From positions 4,977,501 through 5,041,500 of the forward strand of contig CP031585.1 in NCBI GenBank assembly GCA_003217735.2: DNA of 64,000 bases, given 5' to 3'. Source of the stretch: Marinibacterium anthonyi. Its GTDB lineage: Bacteria > Pseudomonadota > Alphaproteobacteria > Rhodobacterales > Rhodobacteraceae. The number at the start of each line of letters is the position of its first letter. The first letter of the stretch is position 1. This document shows positions 18,388 to 26,462 of the stretch, piece by piece. A program made the position numbers and the translations under genes. The notes under the pieces are model-generated. The model searched no databases. It was not told where the DNA came from and saw only the letters and a program-made list of their open reading frames with translations.

Positions 18388-18696
18388 ATGAAAACCCAAA
18401 CCTGCCTCTGGTACGATGGCAATGGGCTTGAGGCGGTCGAATTCCATACGTCGCTTCTGCCCGACAGCCAGGACGACGCGGACCGGCCGTGGGACGCCCT
18501 GGCCGACGGCGGGAAGCCGATCCGCTGCGGCTGGATCACCGACCGCTTCGGGCTCGGCTCGCAGTTCGTGCCCAGGGACACGCGGCGGATCCTTTTCGGC
18601 GCGGATGGCGAAGGCGCCAAACGGGCCCATGACGCGCGGCAGGGCATGATCCGGATCGACACCGCCGCCCTGCAGGCGGCCCATGACGGGGCCTGA
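18388..18696 (+). CDS. PhnB-like VOC protein with internal deletion
   Basis: A 102-residue member of the glyoxalase/PhnB group (MKTQTCLWYDGNGLEAVEFH at the start, CGWITDRFG and IDTAALQAAHDGA toward the end). Relatives run to about 150 residues. Here the N-terminal strand-helix unit jumps from SLLPDSQ straight to DDADRPWDALADGG, so roughly 45 residues containing most of the first beta-alpha-beta repeat appear to be missing, with the frame kept. It may be non-functional or a remnant kept for its place in the operon. GAGGAAG precedes the ATG at 18388. It is followed four bases later by the first DUF1428 gene. Confidence 0.75.
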   Translation: MKTQTCLWYDGNGLEAVEFHTSLLPDSQDDADRPWDALADGGKPIRCGWITDRFGLGSQFVPRDTRRILFGADGEGAKRAHDARQGMIRIDTAALQAAHDGA

Positions 18697-18700
18697 TCCC

Positions 18701-19066
18701 ATGCCCTACGTCGATGGCTTCCTGACCCCCGTGCCCGGCGACGGCTATCACGCCTACATGGAATTCGCCCGGATCTCGGCCCGGGTCTTTCGCGAATACG
18801 GCGCGCTCGACCAGGTGGAATGCTGGGGCGAGGACCTGCCCGAGGGCGAGCTGACGTCATTTCCCCGGGCCGTGAACGCGGCCGAGGGCGAAACGGTGGT
18901 GCTGTCCTTCGTGCTCTGGCCCGACAGGGCCACCCGCGATGCGGCGATGGAAGGCGTGATGAACGACCCCAGGATATCGCCCAGACATGTTGCCCTGCCT
19001 TTCGATGCGCGCCGAATGGTCTTTGGCGGCTTCGACATGGTGCTGGGGGATCTGATGACGCGCTGA
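18701..19066 (+). CDS. DUF1428 family protein, copy 1
   Basis: A 121-residue dimeric alpha-beta barrel-like protein of the YbaA/DUF1428 family: MPYVDGFLTPVP, then CWGEDLPEGELTSFPRAV, then RMVFGGFDMVLG. The function is unknown; the family is often found beside VOC-type genes. The start was chosen at the conserved MPYVDGF. It lies four bases after the PhnB-like gene and 48 bases before a second family member, so the three probably form one MarR-controlled unit. Confidence 0.88.
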   Translation: MPYVDGFLTPVPGDGYHAYMEFARISARVFREYGALDQVECWGEDLPEGELTSFPRAVNAAEGETVVLSFVLWPDRATRDAAMEGVMNDPRISPRHVALPFDARRMVFGGFDMVLGDLMTR

Positions 19067-19114
19067 CGACAAGCTGATCAAATGGGCCATGGAGGCCCGG
19101 AAAACGGAGGAATG

Positions 19115-19474
19115 ATGCCTTACGTGGATGGAATGGTCTGTTCGGTGCCGAACGCCAGGCGCGACGCCTATGTCGCCATGTCGCTGAAATGGTGCGCCGT
19201 GGCGAAGGAACACGGCGCGCTGGACGCCGTCGACTGCTGGGGGGACGAGGTGCCGGAGGGCAAGGTGACGTCCTTCCCGATGGCGGTGCAGTGCAAGGAC
19301 GACGAGACTGTCTGTTTCTCGTGGATGGTCTGGCCCGACAAGCCGGCCCGCGACGCCGGTATGACCGCGATGATGCAGGACCCGCGCCTGCAGCCGGAAA
19401 TGGCCGACCTGCCCTTCGACGGCAAGCGCATGATCTTCGGCGGCTTCGAAATGGTCGGCGGCGGCGACAGCTAG
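19115..19474 (+). CDS. DUF1428 family protein, copy 2
   Basis: A 119-residue paralogue of the preceding gene (MPYVDGMVCSVPNARRDAY, CWGDEVPEGKVTSFPMAV, RMIFGGFEMVGG). The two share the whole fold and key boxes but differ at many positions, so the duplication is old. GGAGG precedes two adjacent ATGs (19112, 19115); the second gives the conserved MPYVDG start and better spacing. Two members in a row suggest heteromeric or divergent roles. It is convergent with the ligase gene, 25 bases away. Confidence 0.88.
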   Translation: MPYVDGMVCSVPNARRDAYVAMSLKWCAVAKEHGALDAVDCWGDEVPEGKVTSFPMAVQCKDDETVCFSWMVWPDKPARDAGMTAMMQDPRLQPEMADLPFDGKRMIFGGFEMVGGGDS

Positions 19475-19499
19475 AGGATCGGCGGGGGCTGAGCCCCGT

Positions 19500-20717
19500 T
19501 CAGTCGTACTTGCGCAGATCCTCGATCACCAGCCCGTCGCGGGGCAGGCTGCCCGGCGGCAGGATCTCGACCAGGCCCGACAGTTTCAGCACCTCGCTGA
19601 CCGATTTCGAATAGGCCGCGGCATCGCCGCCTTCGGATTCGATGCGCACCGTCATGGCGTCCATCTCGCCCTGGCGGGTGGCGACGACGCGCGCCTTGAC
19701 GATCTCGGCATGCCGGGCGACCAGCGCGGCCACCTGTTCGGGGCGCACGAACATGCCCTTGATCTTGGTGGTCTGATCGGCCCGACCCATCCAGCCCCGG
19801 ATGCGCATGTTGGTCCGCCCGCAGGGGCTGACCCCGTCCATCACCGCGCTCAGGTCGCCGGTGGCGAAACGGATCAGCGGATAGTCTGGGTTCAGCGTGG
19901 TCACCACCACCTCGCCCACCTCGCCCGGGGCCACGGGATCGCCGGTGCCGGGCGTCACGATCTCGACGATGACGCCCTCGTCGACGATCATCCCCTCCAT
20001 CGCCGCGCTTTCATAGGCGATGTTGCCCAAATCGGCGGTGGCGTAATTCTGCACGCAGAAGACGCCGCGATCCTTGTAGTCCTGCCTCAGCGACGGAAAC
20101 AGCGCCCCGCCCCCCACGACGGCCTTCGTGATCCTCAGTCCGACCCCCATGGCATCGGCCTTGTCCAGGATCACCTTCAGATAGTCGGGCGTGCCGGCAT
20201 AGGCGGTCGATCCCACGTCGCGCGCGGCGGTCACCTGCAGTTCGGTCTGCCCCGTTCCGGCGGGCAGCACGGTGGCCCCCACCGCCCGCGCGCCGCTTTC
20301 GAATATCATGCCGGCGGGGGTCAGGTGATAGCCGAAACAATTCTGGATGATGTCGCCCTTGCCGATGCCGGCGGCATGCAGGAACCGCCCGATCCGCCAC
20401 CAGTCATGGTCGATCCCACCCGGTTCATAGATCGGGCCGGGCGACTGGAAGACATGCGCGAACCCCGACGCCGGCTTCGTCGTGAAGCCCCCCAGAGGGG
20501 CATCCGCCGTCTGCGCCTGGCCCAGGTCGGATTTCCGCAGCACCGGCAGCTTCGCCAGCGCCACCCGGTCGGTCACCGCCCCCGGATCGACACCGGCCAG
20601 CGTAGAGGCATAGCCGGGCAGATCCTTCGCCCGGCCGATCTGGACGACCAGGTCGCGGGCCATGTCGGCGGCCCGCTGATCGGCGCTGCGCGTCTCGAGC
20701 GCGTCGAAATGGGTCAT
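19500..20717 (-). CDS. PaaK-like AMP-forming CoA ligase
   Basis: A 405-residue adenylate-forming enzyme of the phenylacetate-CoA ligase family. Seen: adenylation-domain parts FQSPGPIYEPGG (the phosphate loop region), YAGTPDYLKVIL, NYATADLGNIAYES, the Asp of RFATGDLSAVMDG, and the hinge GRADQTTKIKGMFVRPEQV that leads to the small C-terminal domain. The substrate would be an aromatic or related carboxylate. It is the last gene of the transporter operon starting at 28430; GGAG precedes the ATG at 20717. Together with the acyl-CoA synthetase at the operon's head, it points to import and CoA activation of an acid. Confidence 0.88.
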   Translation of the reverse strand: MTHFDALETRSADQRAADMARDLVVQIGRAKDLPGYASTLAGVDPGAVTDRVALAKLPVLRKSDLGQAQTADAPLGGFTTKPASGFAHVFQSPGPIYEPGGIDHDWWRIGRFLHAAGIGKGDIIQNCFGYHLTPAGMIFESGARAVGATVLPAGTGQTELQVTAARDVGSTAYAGTPDYLKVILDKADAMGVGLRITKAVVGGGALFPSLRQDYKDRGVFCVQNYATADLGNIAYESAAMEGMIVDEGVIVEIVTPGTGDPVAPGEVGEVVVTTLNPDYPLIRFATGDLSAVMDGVSPCGRTNMRIRGWMGRADQTTKIKGMFVRPEQVAALVARHAEIVKARVVATRQGEMDAMTVRIESEGGDAAAYSKSVSEVLKLSGLVEILPPGSLPRDGLVIEDLRKYD

Positions 20718-20829
20718 GGTCTGGCTCTCCTTCCAGAGGCGGCAGATCGGCAATCGTAGGACCGTGAGGCATGAGACGGACCGGCAACGGGCCGGCGAAT
20801 GGGCCGGCGAATGGTGCGGGACCGGGCCA

Positions 20830-21663
20830 TCAGCTCAGCCACCGTTTCCGCCGACGATAGGACCGCACGTCGCGAAACGACTTCCGGCCCTCTTCCGACA
20901 TGCCCAGGTAGAATTCCTTCACATCCGGGTTCTCGCGCAGGCTGGCCGCCGGGCCATCCATCACCACGCGCCCCGATTCCAGGATGTAGCCGTAATGCGC
21001 ATAGCGCAGCGCCACGTTGGTGTTCTGTTCGGCCAGCAGAAAGGTCACCCCTTCGTTCGCATTGACCGATTTCACGATCTCGAAGATCTGTTCGACCAGC
21101 TGCGGCGCCAGCCCCATGGACGGTTCGTCCAGCAGGATCATCTCGGGCCTGGACATCAGCGCCCGGCCGATCGCCACCATCTGCTGTTCCCCGCCGGACG
21201 TATAGCCCGCCTGGCTTTTCCGCCGCTCCTTGAGGCGCGGGAAATAGGTATAGACCAGGTCAAGGTCCTTCTGGATCTCGGCCTTCGACACACCGCGTGT
21301 ATAGGACCCGGTCAGCAGGTTCTCCTCGACCGTCAGGTGTTCGAAGCAATGCCGCCCCTCCATCACCTGGATCACGCCCCGGCGCACCAGGTCGGACGGA
21401 TCGCTTCCATGCACGTTCTCGCCCAGGTAGGTGATCCGGCCCTTGGTCACCTCGCCCCGTTCGGACCGCAGCAGGTTCGATATCGCCTTCAGCGTCGTCG
21501 TCTTGCCCGCCCCGTTGCCCCCCAGCAACGCGGTGATGCCCCCCTTGGGCACCTTCAGGCTGACCCCTTTCAGGACCAGGATCACGTGGTCATAGATCAC
21601 CTCGATATTGCTGACCTCCAGCAGGGTCTCGGCCTGCGCTTCGGGCGTCGCGGTATCCAGCAT
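20830..21663 (-). CDS. Branched-chain-type ABC transporter ATP-binding protein (LivF-like)
   Basis: A 277-residue ATPase. Walker A GGNGAGKTTT (about 50-59), signature SGGEQQMVAIGRAL (about 158-171), Walker B MILLDEPSMGL (about 176-186) and the switch His as Q-loop partner LLAEQNTNVAL are all intact. The LivF type is recognised by the short, compact fold and VMEGRHCFEHLTVEENL. Start 21663 has AGAGGA upstream; the longer frame extends into the gap. It works with the second ATPase (LivG-like) and two permeases of the same operon. The cognate ligand is probably not leucine, given the flanking CoA ligases. Confidence 0.93.
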   Translation of the reverse strand: MLDTATPEAQAETLLEVSNIEVIYDHVILVLKGVSLKVPKGGITALLGGNGAGKTTTLKAISNLLRSERGEVTKGRITYLGENVHGSDPSDLVRRGVIQVMEGRHCFEHLTVEENLLTGSYTRGVSKAEIQKDLDLVYTYFPRLKERRKSQAGYTSGGEQQMVAIGRALMSRPEMILLDEPSMGLAPQLVEQIFEIVKSVNANEGVTFLLAEQNTNVALRYAHYGYILESGRVVMDGPAASLRENPDVKEFYLGMSEEGRKSFRDVRSYRRRKRWLS

Positions 21664-21724
21664 GTCATGTCCTCTCAGGGCTCCGGGGGCGCCCCGGCCA
21701 CCTGCGCGGCCGGAGCGGGTCACA

Positions 21725-23011
21725 TCACTCGCAGCGCGGCGTGATGTTGTTCTCGGCGGCATAGGCCATGGAATCCTCCTCGATCAGCGGATCCACGATG
21801 TCGAAATCGGGCTCCATGTAATCGGTCAGGATGGTCCAGGTCTTGTCCTTGGCGTTCCACTGCTGAACCGCCGCCAGCCGGGGCGAGGAATGGGTCTCGC
21901 ACGTCAGGTGGATCGCCGGCGCAAAACCCGCCAGCCCCAGCGCGTCGAACTCTGCCTCGGTCACTTCCAGCGTTTCCATCGCGTCGCGCATCTCGGCCGC
22001 GGTGATCTGGGCGTGGCCCGTCGTCTCCTGCGCATGGCGGATCGCCTCGGCGACCACGGCGGCGGTGTAGACGCCCTTGTTATAGCCGACCTCGCCCCAC
22101 TTGGTGCCGTCACCGGCGCCCTTGCCGGCGTCGATTACCTTGGCCTTGATGTCCTGCAGCGCCGGGAAATCGGTGCCCGCGCCGTGGAACGTCAGCGACT
22201 TGTAGCCATCGGCGCCGTCGCCCACCGGCACCACGTCCGCCTCGGATCCGGACCACCAGACACCGATGAAGTGATCCATCGGGTAGCGGATGTTGGCGGC
22301 CTCCTGGATGGCGACCTGGTTCATCACGCCCCAGCCCCACATCATCACGTAATCCGGACGCTCGCGCCGGATCTGCAGCCACTGGGCCTTCTGCTCCTGT
22401 CCCGGATGATCCACCGGCAGCAGCACCAGGTCGAACCCGTGCTTCTCGGCCAGCTTCTCCAACGTGCGGATCGGTTCCTTGCCATAGGCCGAGTTGTGAT
22501 AGACCAGCGCGATCTTCTTGCCCTCGAGGCTGCCGCCCTCCTGCTCCATCGCGTATTTCACCGCGACGGACGCGCCGTCCCAGTAGGTCACCGGCAGGTT
22601 GAACACCCATTCGAACACCTTGCCATTCACGGCCGACGTCCGCCCGTAGGCCACCGACCAGATCGGGATGCCGTCAGCCGACGCTTTCGGGATCAGCTGA
22701 TAGGTGATCCCCGTGGACTGCGGGATATACAGCAGCGCGCCGTCGCCCTTGGTCTGCTCGTAGCATTCCACACCCTTCTCGGTGTTATAGGCCGTCTCGC
22801 ATTCCAGCACGTTGATCTTCTCGCCGCCGACACCGCCGTCGCGTTCGTTGATCAGCGTCATGTAATCGGCGAACCCGTCGGCATAGGGAATGCCCGAAGG
22901 CGCATAGGGCCCGGTCCGGTAGTTCAGCGCAGGGATGGTCAGGTCGGCCAGCGCCGGGGCCGCGGCGGCCATGACGGCGCCGACGACCAGCGAAGCAAGG
23001 TTCAGTTTCAT
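21725..23011 (-). CDS. Periplasmic substrate-binding protein of the branched-chain-type transporter
   Basis: A 428-residue type I periplasmic binding protein. An N-terminal Sec signal peptide (LASLVVGAVMAAAAPALA, cut near 22) precedes two lobes; ALNYRTGPYAPSGIPYADGFADY matches the ligand-binding N-terminal region and ALVYHNSAYGKEPIRTLEKL the hinge side of the second lobe. At about 400 residues after cleavage it is longer than LivK/LivJ, which fits the subgroup linked to aromatic or other carboxylic acids. GGAGGA precedes the start. It lies between the permease and LivF-like genes in the operon. Confidence 0.92.
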   Translation of the reverse strand: MKLNLASLVVGAVMAAAAPALADLTIPALNYRTGPYAPSGIPYADGFADYMTLINERDGGVGGEKINVLECETAYNTEKGVECYEQTKGDGALLYIPQSTGITYQLIPKASADGIPIWSVAYGRTSAVNGKVFEWVFNLPVTYWDGASVAVKYAMEQEGGSLEGKKIALVYHNSAYGKEPIRTLEKLAEKHGFDLVLLPVDHPGQEQKAQWLQIRRERPDYVMMWGWGVMNQVAIQEAANIRYPMDHFIGVWWSGSEADVVPVGDGADGYKSLTFHGAGTDFPALQDIKAKVIDAGKGAGDGTKWGEVGYNKGVYTAAVVAEAIRHAQETTGHAQITAAEMRDAMETLEVTEAEFDALGLAGFAPAIHLTCETHSSPRLAAVQQWNAKDKTWTILTDYMEPDFDIVDPLIEEDSMAYAAENNITPRCE

Positions 23012-23084
23012 GTAGGATAGTCCTCCCGTGATATGATCGGTCTTGCCGGACGGGTTGGCCCCGCCTCTGGTTCGGCCCGGCCCG

Positions 23085-24161
23085 CTAGTGCGGGAAGGGC
23101 CACAATCTCAGTTTCTCGCGCGTCACGTTCCACAGCTGGGCGATCCCGTGCGGTTCCAGCACCAGGAACACGATGATCAGCGACCCCACGATGATCAGCT
23201 GCAGATGCGCCACGATGTCGGTGGGAAAGCCCAGCAGGTTCACCCCGATCAGTTTCAGCACAACCGGCAGCAGCACCAGGAAAGCCGCCCCCGCGAAGGA
23301 GCCAAAGATCGACCCCAGCCCGCCGATGATGATCATGAACAGCACCAGGAACGATTTCTGGATGCCGAACACCTCGCCGACCTCGACCGCGCCCAGGTAG
23401 ATCGCAAAGAACAATGCCCCCGCGATGCCGACAAAGAACGACGACACGGCAAATGCGGTCAGCTTGGCGCGCAGCGGGTTCACCCCGATGATCTCGGCCG
23501 CGATATCCATGTCGCGGATCGCCATCCAGCTCCGCCCCAGCGTGCCCCGTGTCAGGTTCCGCGCGATCAGGCCGGTGGCCAGGCAGAAGATCAGGCAGAA
23601 CAGGTAGCTCGCCCAGGCCTCGGTATTGGGGCCGGTGATGTAGATGCCAAAGACCTGCCGTTCCGGCGCCGAGATCTGGCCCGAAGCGGAATGGTTGTAG
23701 AACCACGGCACCCGGTTGAAAAGCCAGACCAGGAAGAACTGCGCGGCCAGCGTCGCGACCGCCAGGTAGAACCCCTTGATCCTGAGCGACGGCAGCCCGA
23801 ACAGCACGCCGACCAGCGCGGTGATGCCCCCCGCCAGGATGATATGAATGAACATCGACACTTCCGGAAAGGCGGTCATCAGCTTGTAGCAGGCATAGGC
23901 CCCCACGGCCATGAACCCGCCCGTCCCCAATGACACCTGCCCGCAATAGCCCGTCAGGATGTTCAGCCCGATGGCGGCAATCGAATAGATCAGGAAGGGC
24001 AGCAGGATCGCGTTGGCCAGGTAATCGCCCACGATAAAGGGCACCACGGCAAAGGCCAGCGCCAGCACCACGTAATAGCGATATCGGTCGAACCGGATCG
24101 GAAAGGTCTGGCCGTCGTCGACATAGGACGTCTTGAAATCGCCCGCCTCACGATAGAACAT
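23085..24161 (-). CDS. Branched-chain-type ABC permease (LivM-like)
   Basis: A 358-residue membrane protein with eight to ten predicted membrane segments from about residue 30 on (YYVVLALAFAVVPFIVGDYL, AILLPFLIYSIAAIGLNIL). It has the LivM marker GYCGQVSLGTGGFMAVGAYA and the cytoplasmic coupling region LGRSWMAIRDMDIAAEIIGV. It starts three bases after the small membrane-protein gene ends, implying translational coupling. Pairs with the LivH-like permease. Confidence 0.94.
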   Translation of the reverse strand: MFYREAGDFKTSYVDDGQTFPIRFDRYRYYVVLALAFAVVPFIVGDYLANAILLPFLIYSIAAIGLNILTGYCGQVSLGTGGFMAVGAYACYKLMTAFPEVSMFIHIILAGGITALVGVLFGLPSLRIKGFYLAVATLAAQFFLVWLFNRVPWFYNHSASGQISAPERQVFGIYITGPNTEAWASYLFCLIFCLATGLIARNLTRGTLGRSWMAIRDMDIAAEIIGVNPLRAKLTAFAVSSFFVGIAGALFFAIYLGAVEVGEVFGIQKSFLVLFMIIIGGLGSIFGSFAGAAFLVLLPVVLKLIGVNLLGFPTDIVAHLQLIIVGSLIIVFLVLEPHGIAQLWNVTREKLRLWPFPH

Positions 24162-24164
24162 CTG

Positions 24165-24437
24165 TCACCTCTCCCATTGATCCTGCGCCCATTGATCTTG
24201 CGCCCGCGCGCGCGTCTCGCTGTCCAACACGCCGGGGCGTTTGGCATACCCGGTTTTTTCGGTGTGCCGGATCAGCCGCATGTAGGCCCAGACCCCGGTG
24301 GCCAGCCCGACAAAGGCCAGCCCCATGGCAATGACGATCTGCCTCTCGCTCAGCCCCTGGGCACTGATGGCGAGGTAACCGAAGGCCCAGAACCCCGCCC
24401 AGGCGATCACGTTGACGATGGCAACCAGCTTGTTCAT
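24165..24437 (-). CDS. Small membrane protein of the transporter operon
   Basis: A 90-residue protein with two membrane segments (about 4-26, LVAIVNVIAWAGFWAFGYLA, and 34-54, IVIAMGLAFVGLATGVWAYM) and a charged C-terminal tail. No named family is recognised. The strong AGGAGG before the ATG at 24437, the three-base gap to the LivM-like gene and its place between the two permease genes make it a genuine operon member. It may be a small accessory subunit. Longer frames reaching upstream cross the livH-like gene and are not believable. Confidence 0.8.
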   Translation of the reverse strand: MNKLVAIVNVIAWAGFWAFGYLAISAQGLSERQIVIAMGLAFVGLATGVWAYMRLIRHTEKTGYAKRPGVLDSETRARAQDQWAQDQWER

Positions 24438-24451
24438 GGGGTCCGACCTCC

Positions 24452-24484
24452 TGCTTCTTTCTCTTCCCCAATACCCCTGCCCGA
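24452..24484 (+). repeat. Dispersed CTTCTTTCT/AATACC element, copy 3
   Basis: CTTCTTTCTCTTCC then CCAATACCCC, in the gap between the LivH-like gene and the small membrane-protein gene, opposite in sense to the operon. Its pyrimidine end overlaps the ribosome-binding region of the small gene. Confidence 0.6.
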
Positions 24485-24496
24485 CATTTCCACCCC

Positions 24497-25486
24497 TCAC
24501 ACACGTTCGATGATGCGTTCGCCGAACAACCCCTGGGGCCTGAAAACAAGGAAGATCAGCGCCAGCACATAGGCGAACCAGTTCTGCGTCGCCCCGCCGA
24601 AGAACGGCGCACCGATGGCGAATTCGAACAGCTGCTCGCCCACCCCGATGATCAGCCCGCCCACGATGGCCCCCGGGATCGAGGTGAAGCCGCCCAGCAT
24701 CAGCACCGGCAGGGCCTTCAACGCGATCAGCGACAGCGAGAACTGCACGCCGGATTTCGTTCCCCACATGATCCCCGCGACCAGCGCCACGAAGCCCGCC
24801 AGCGACCAGACCAGCACCCAGATGAAGTTCAGCGAGATCCCGACGGACAGCGCCGCCTGGTGATCGTCGGCCACCGCGCGCATCGCCCGGCCTTCCTTGG
24901 TGTACTGGCTGAAGATCATCAGCCCGACCACCAGCAGCGCCGCGATGCCGCTGGCCACAAGGTCGAGGTTGTCGATGAAGAAGCCGTAATCGAAGATCTT
25001 GAATGTGGCCTCGTCGATCCAGGTGTTGATCCCCTGGGGCAGACCGACGTCGAGGTTCTTGATCTCGGACCCCCACATCAGGTCCGACAGCCCTTCCAGA
25101 AAATAGGCCAGCCCGATGGTCGCCATGAACAGGATGATCGGCGCCTGGTTCACCAAGTGACGCATGACGAAGAACTGCACGCACCAGGCCAGGCCCACCA
25201 TCACCCCCGTGGTCAGCACGATCGCCAGCAGCCCCGGGACATGCCAGCCGAAATGGTGGATATCCGTGCCAAGCGCCGCGTTGATCAGGTGGGCAAAGGG
25301 CACCTGCCCCTCCATGATCCCCACCAGCGTCATTGCCGCGAAAAGCGCCATGACGCCCTGGGCGAAGTTGAAGATGCCACTGGCCTTGTAGATCAGCACG
25401 AAGCCCAACGCGACCAGCGCATACAGCACGCCGGCCATCAGCCCGTTCAGCGTGACTTCCATCGCGTAGATAAGTTGATCCGGCAT
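24497..25486 (-). CDS. Branched-chain-type ABC permease (LivH-like)
   Basis: A 329-residue permease with about eight membrane segments, starting QLIYAMEVTLNGLMAGVLYALVALG and containing the LivH hallmark ALGFVLIYKASGIFNFAQG, plus GRAMRAVADDHQAALSVGI as the cytoplasmic coupling loop and LGGFTSIPGAIVGG near the C-terminus. GGGGGAAGGGGAA lies just ahead of the ATG at 25486. Forms the membrane channel with the LivM-like subunit. Confidence 0.94.
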   Translation of the reverse strand: MPDQLIYAMEVTLNGLMAGVLYALVALGFVLIYKASGIFNFAQGVMALFAAMTLVGIMEGQVPFAHLINAALGTDIHHFGWHVPGLLAIVLTTGVMVGLAWCVQFFVMRHLVNQAPIILFMATIGLAYFLEGLSDLMWGSEIKNLDVGLPQGINTWIDEATFKIFDYGFFIDNLDLVASGIAALLVVGLMIFSQYTKEGRAMRAVADDHQAALSVGISLNFIWVLVWSLAGFVALVAGIMWGTKSGVQFSLSLIALKALPVLMLGGFTSIPGAIVGGLIIGVGEQLFEFAIGAPFFGGATQNWFAYVLALIFLVFRPQGLFGERIIERV

Positions 25487-25562
25487 CTATTCCCCTTCCC
25501 CCGATGTCGGGACGCCGCTCGCCTGCGGCATTGCCCCGCCCGCCATCCCGTCAGCTGTGTGC

Positions 25563-26381
25563 TCAGTCATGGCTGACCCCCAGGTAGGCATCGATCACGT
25601 CCTGGTTGGCCCGCACCTCGTCGGGCGTGCCGTCGCCGATCTTCTTGCCGTAATCCATCACCACCACCCGATCGGACAGGTCCATGACCACGCCCATGTC
25701 ATGTTCGATCAGCGCGATCGTGGTCCCGAACTCGTCGTTCACATCCAGGATGAACCGGCTCATGTCCTCCTTCTCCTCGACGTTCATGCCCGCCATCGGC
25801 TCGTCCAGCAGCAGCAGCTTCGGCTCCGCCGCCAGCGCGCGGGCCAGCTCGACCCGCTTCTTCAGCCCGTAGGGCAGGCGCGATACCGGCGTCTTGCGGA
25901 TGTGCTGGATCTCGAGGAAATCGATGATCTTCTCGGCGATCTCGCGGTTCTCGACCTCCTCCCGTTCGGCCTTTCCCTTCCACAGCGCCTGGGCAAAGAT
26001 GTTCTGGTTCATCTGCGTCAGGCGACCGGTCATGACGTTGTCCAGCACCGTCATCCCCTCGAACAGCGCGATGTTCTGAAAGGTCCGGGCGATCCCCAGC
26101 CGCGCCACCTCGTAAGGTTTCACCGGAGGCCGCTTCGCGCCGCGAAACCACACTTCGCCCTCCTGCGGCACGTAGAACCCGGAAATCACGTTCAGCATCG
26201 ACGATTTCCCCGCCCCGTTCGGCCCGATGATCGCGCGGATCTCGCCCTCGCGGATATCGAACGAGATGTCCTTGATCGCCACCACGCCCCCGAACCGCAG
26301 GGTGATGTTCTTCATCTCCATCACCACGGCCCCGATCCGGCGTCCATCCGCGGTCATGAAACCTTGGGTATCATCCAGCAT
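25563..26381 (-). CDS. Branched-chain-type ABC transporter ATP-binding protein (LivG-like)
   Basis: A 272-residue ATPase with Walker A GPNGAGKSS (about 52-60), a signature region altered from LSGGQ to SRLPYGLKKRVELARAL (about 172-188, as is usual for this subgroup), Walker B LLLLDEPMAGM and the switch region LIEHDMGVVM. GGGGGAGGTG gives a strong ribosome site for the ATG at 26381. It follows the acyl-CoA synthetase by 81 bases. Confidence 0.94.
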   Translation of the reverse strand: MLDDTQGFMTADGRRIGAVVMEMKNITLRFGGVVAIKDISFDIREGEIRAIIGPNGAGKSSMLNVISGFYVPQEGEVWFRGAKRPPVKPYEVARLGIARTFQNIALFEGMTVLDNVMTGRLTQMNQNIFAQALWKGKAEREEVENREIAEKIIDFLEIQHIRKTPVSRLPYGLKKRVELARALAAEPKLLLLDEPMAGMNVEEKEDMSRFILDVNDEFGTTIALIEHDMGVVMDLSDRVVVMDYGKKIGDGTPDEVRANQDVIDAYLGVSHD

Positions 26382-26462
26382 CGTTCACCTCCCCCTCGCA
26401 ACGTCCTGCGGGACGGCGGGTGGGGCGATGGCCGTCAGGCCGAGCGTCACCCCGCCGCCCCC

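Noticed and set aside
24165-25184. Small membrane protein frame extended to 339 codons
   Set aside because: The extension lies over the LivH-like gene; the AGGAGG-preceded ATG at 24437 defines the start.
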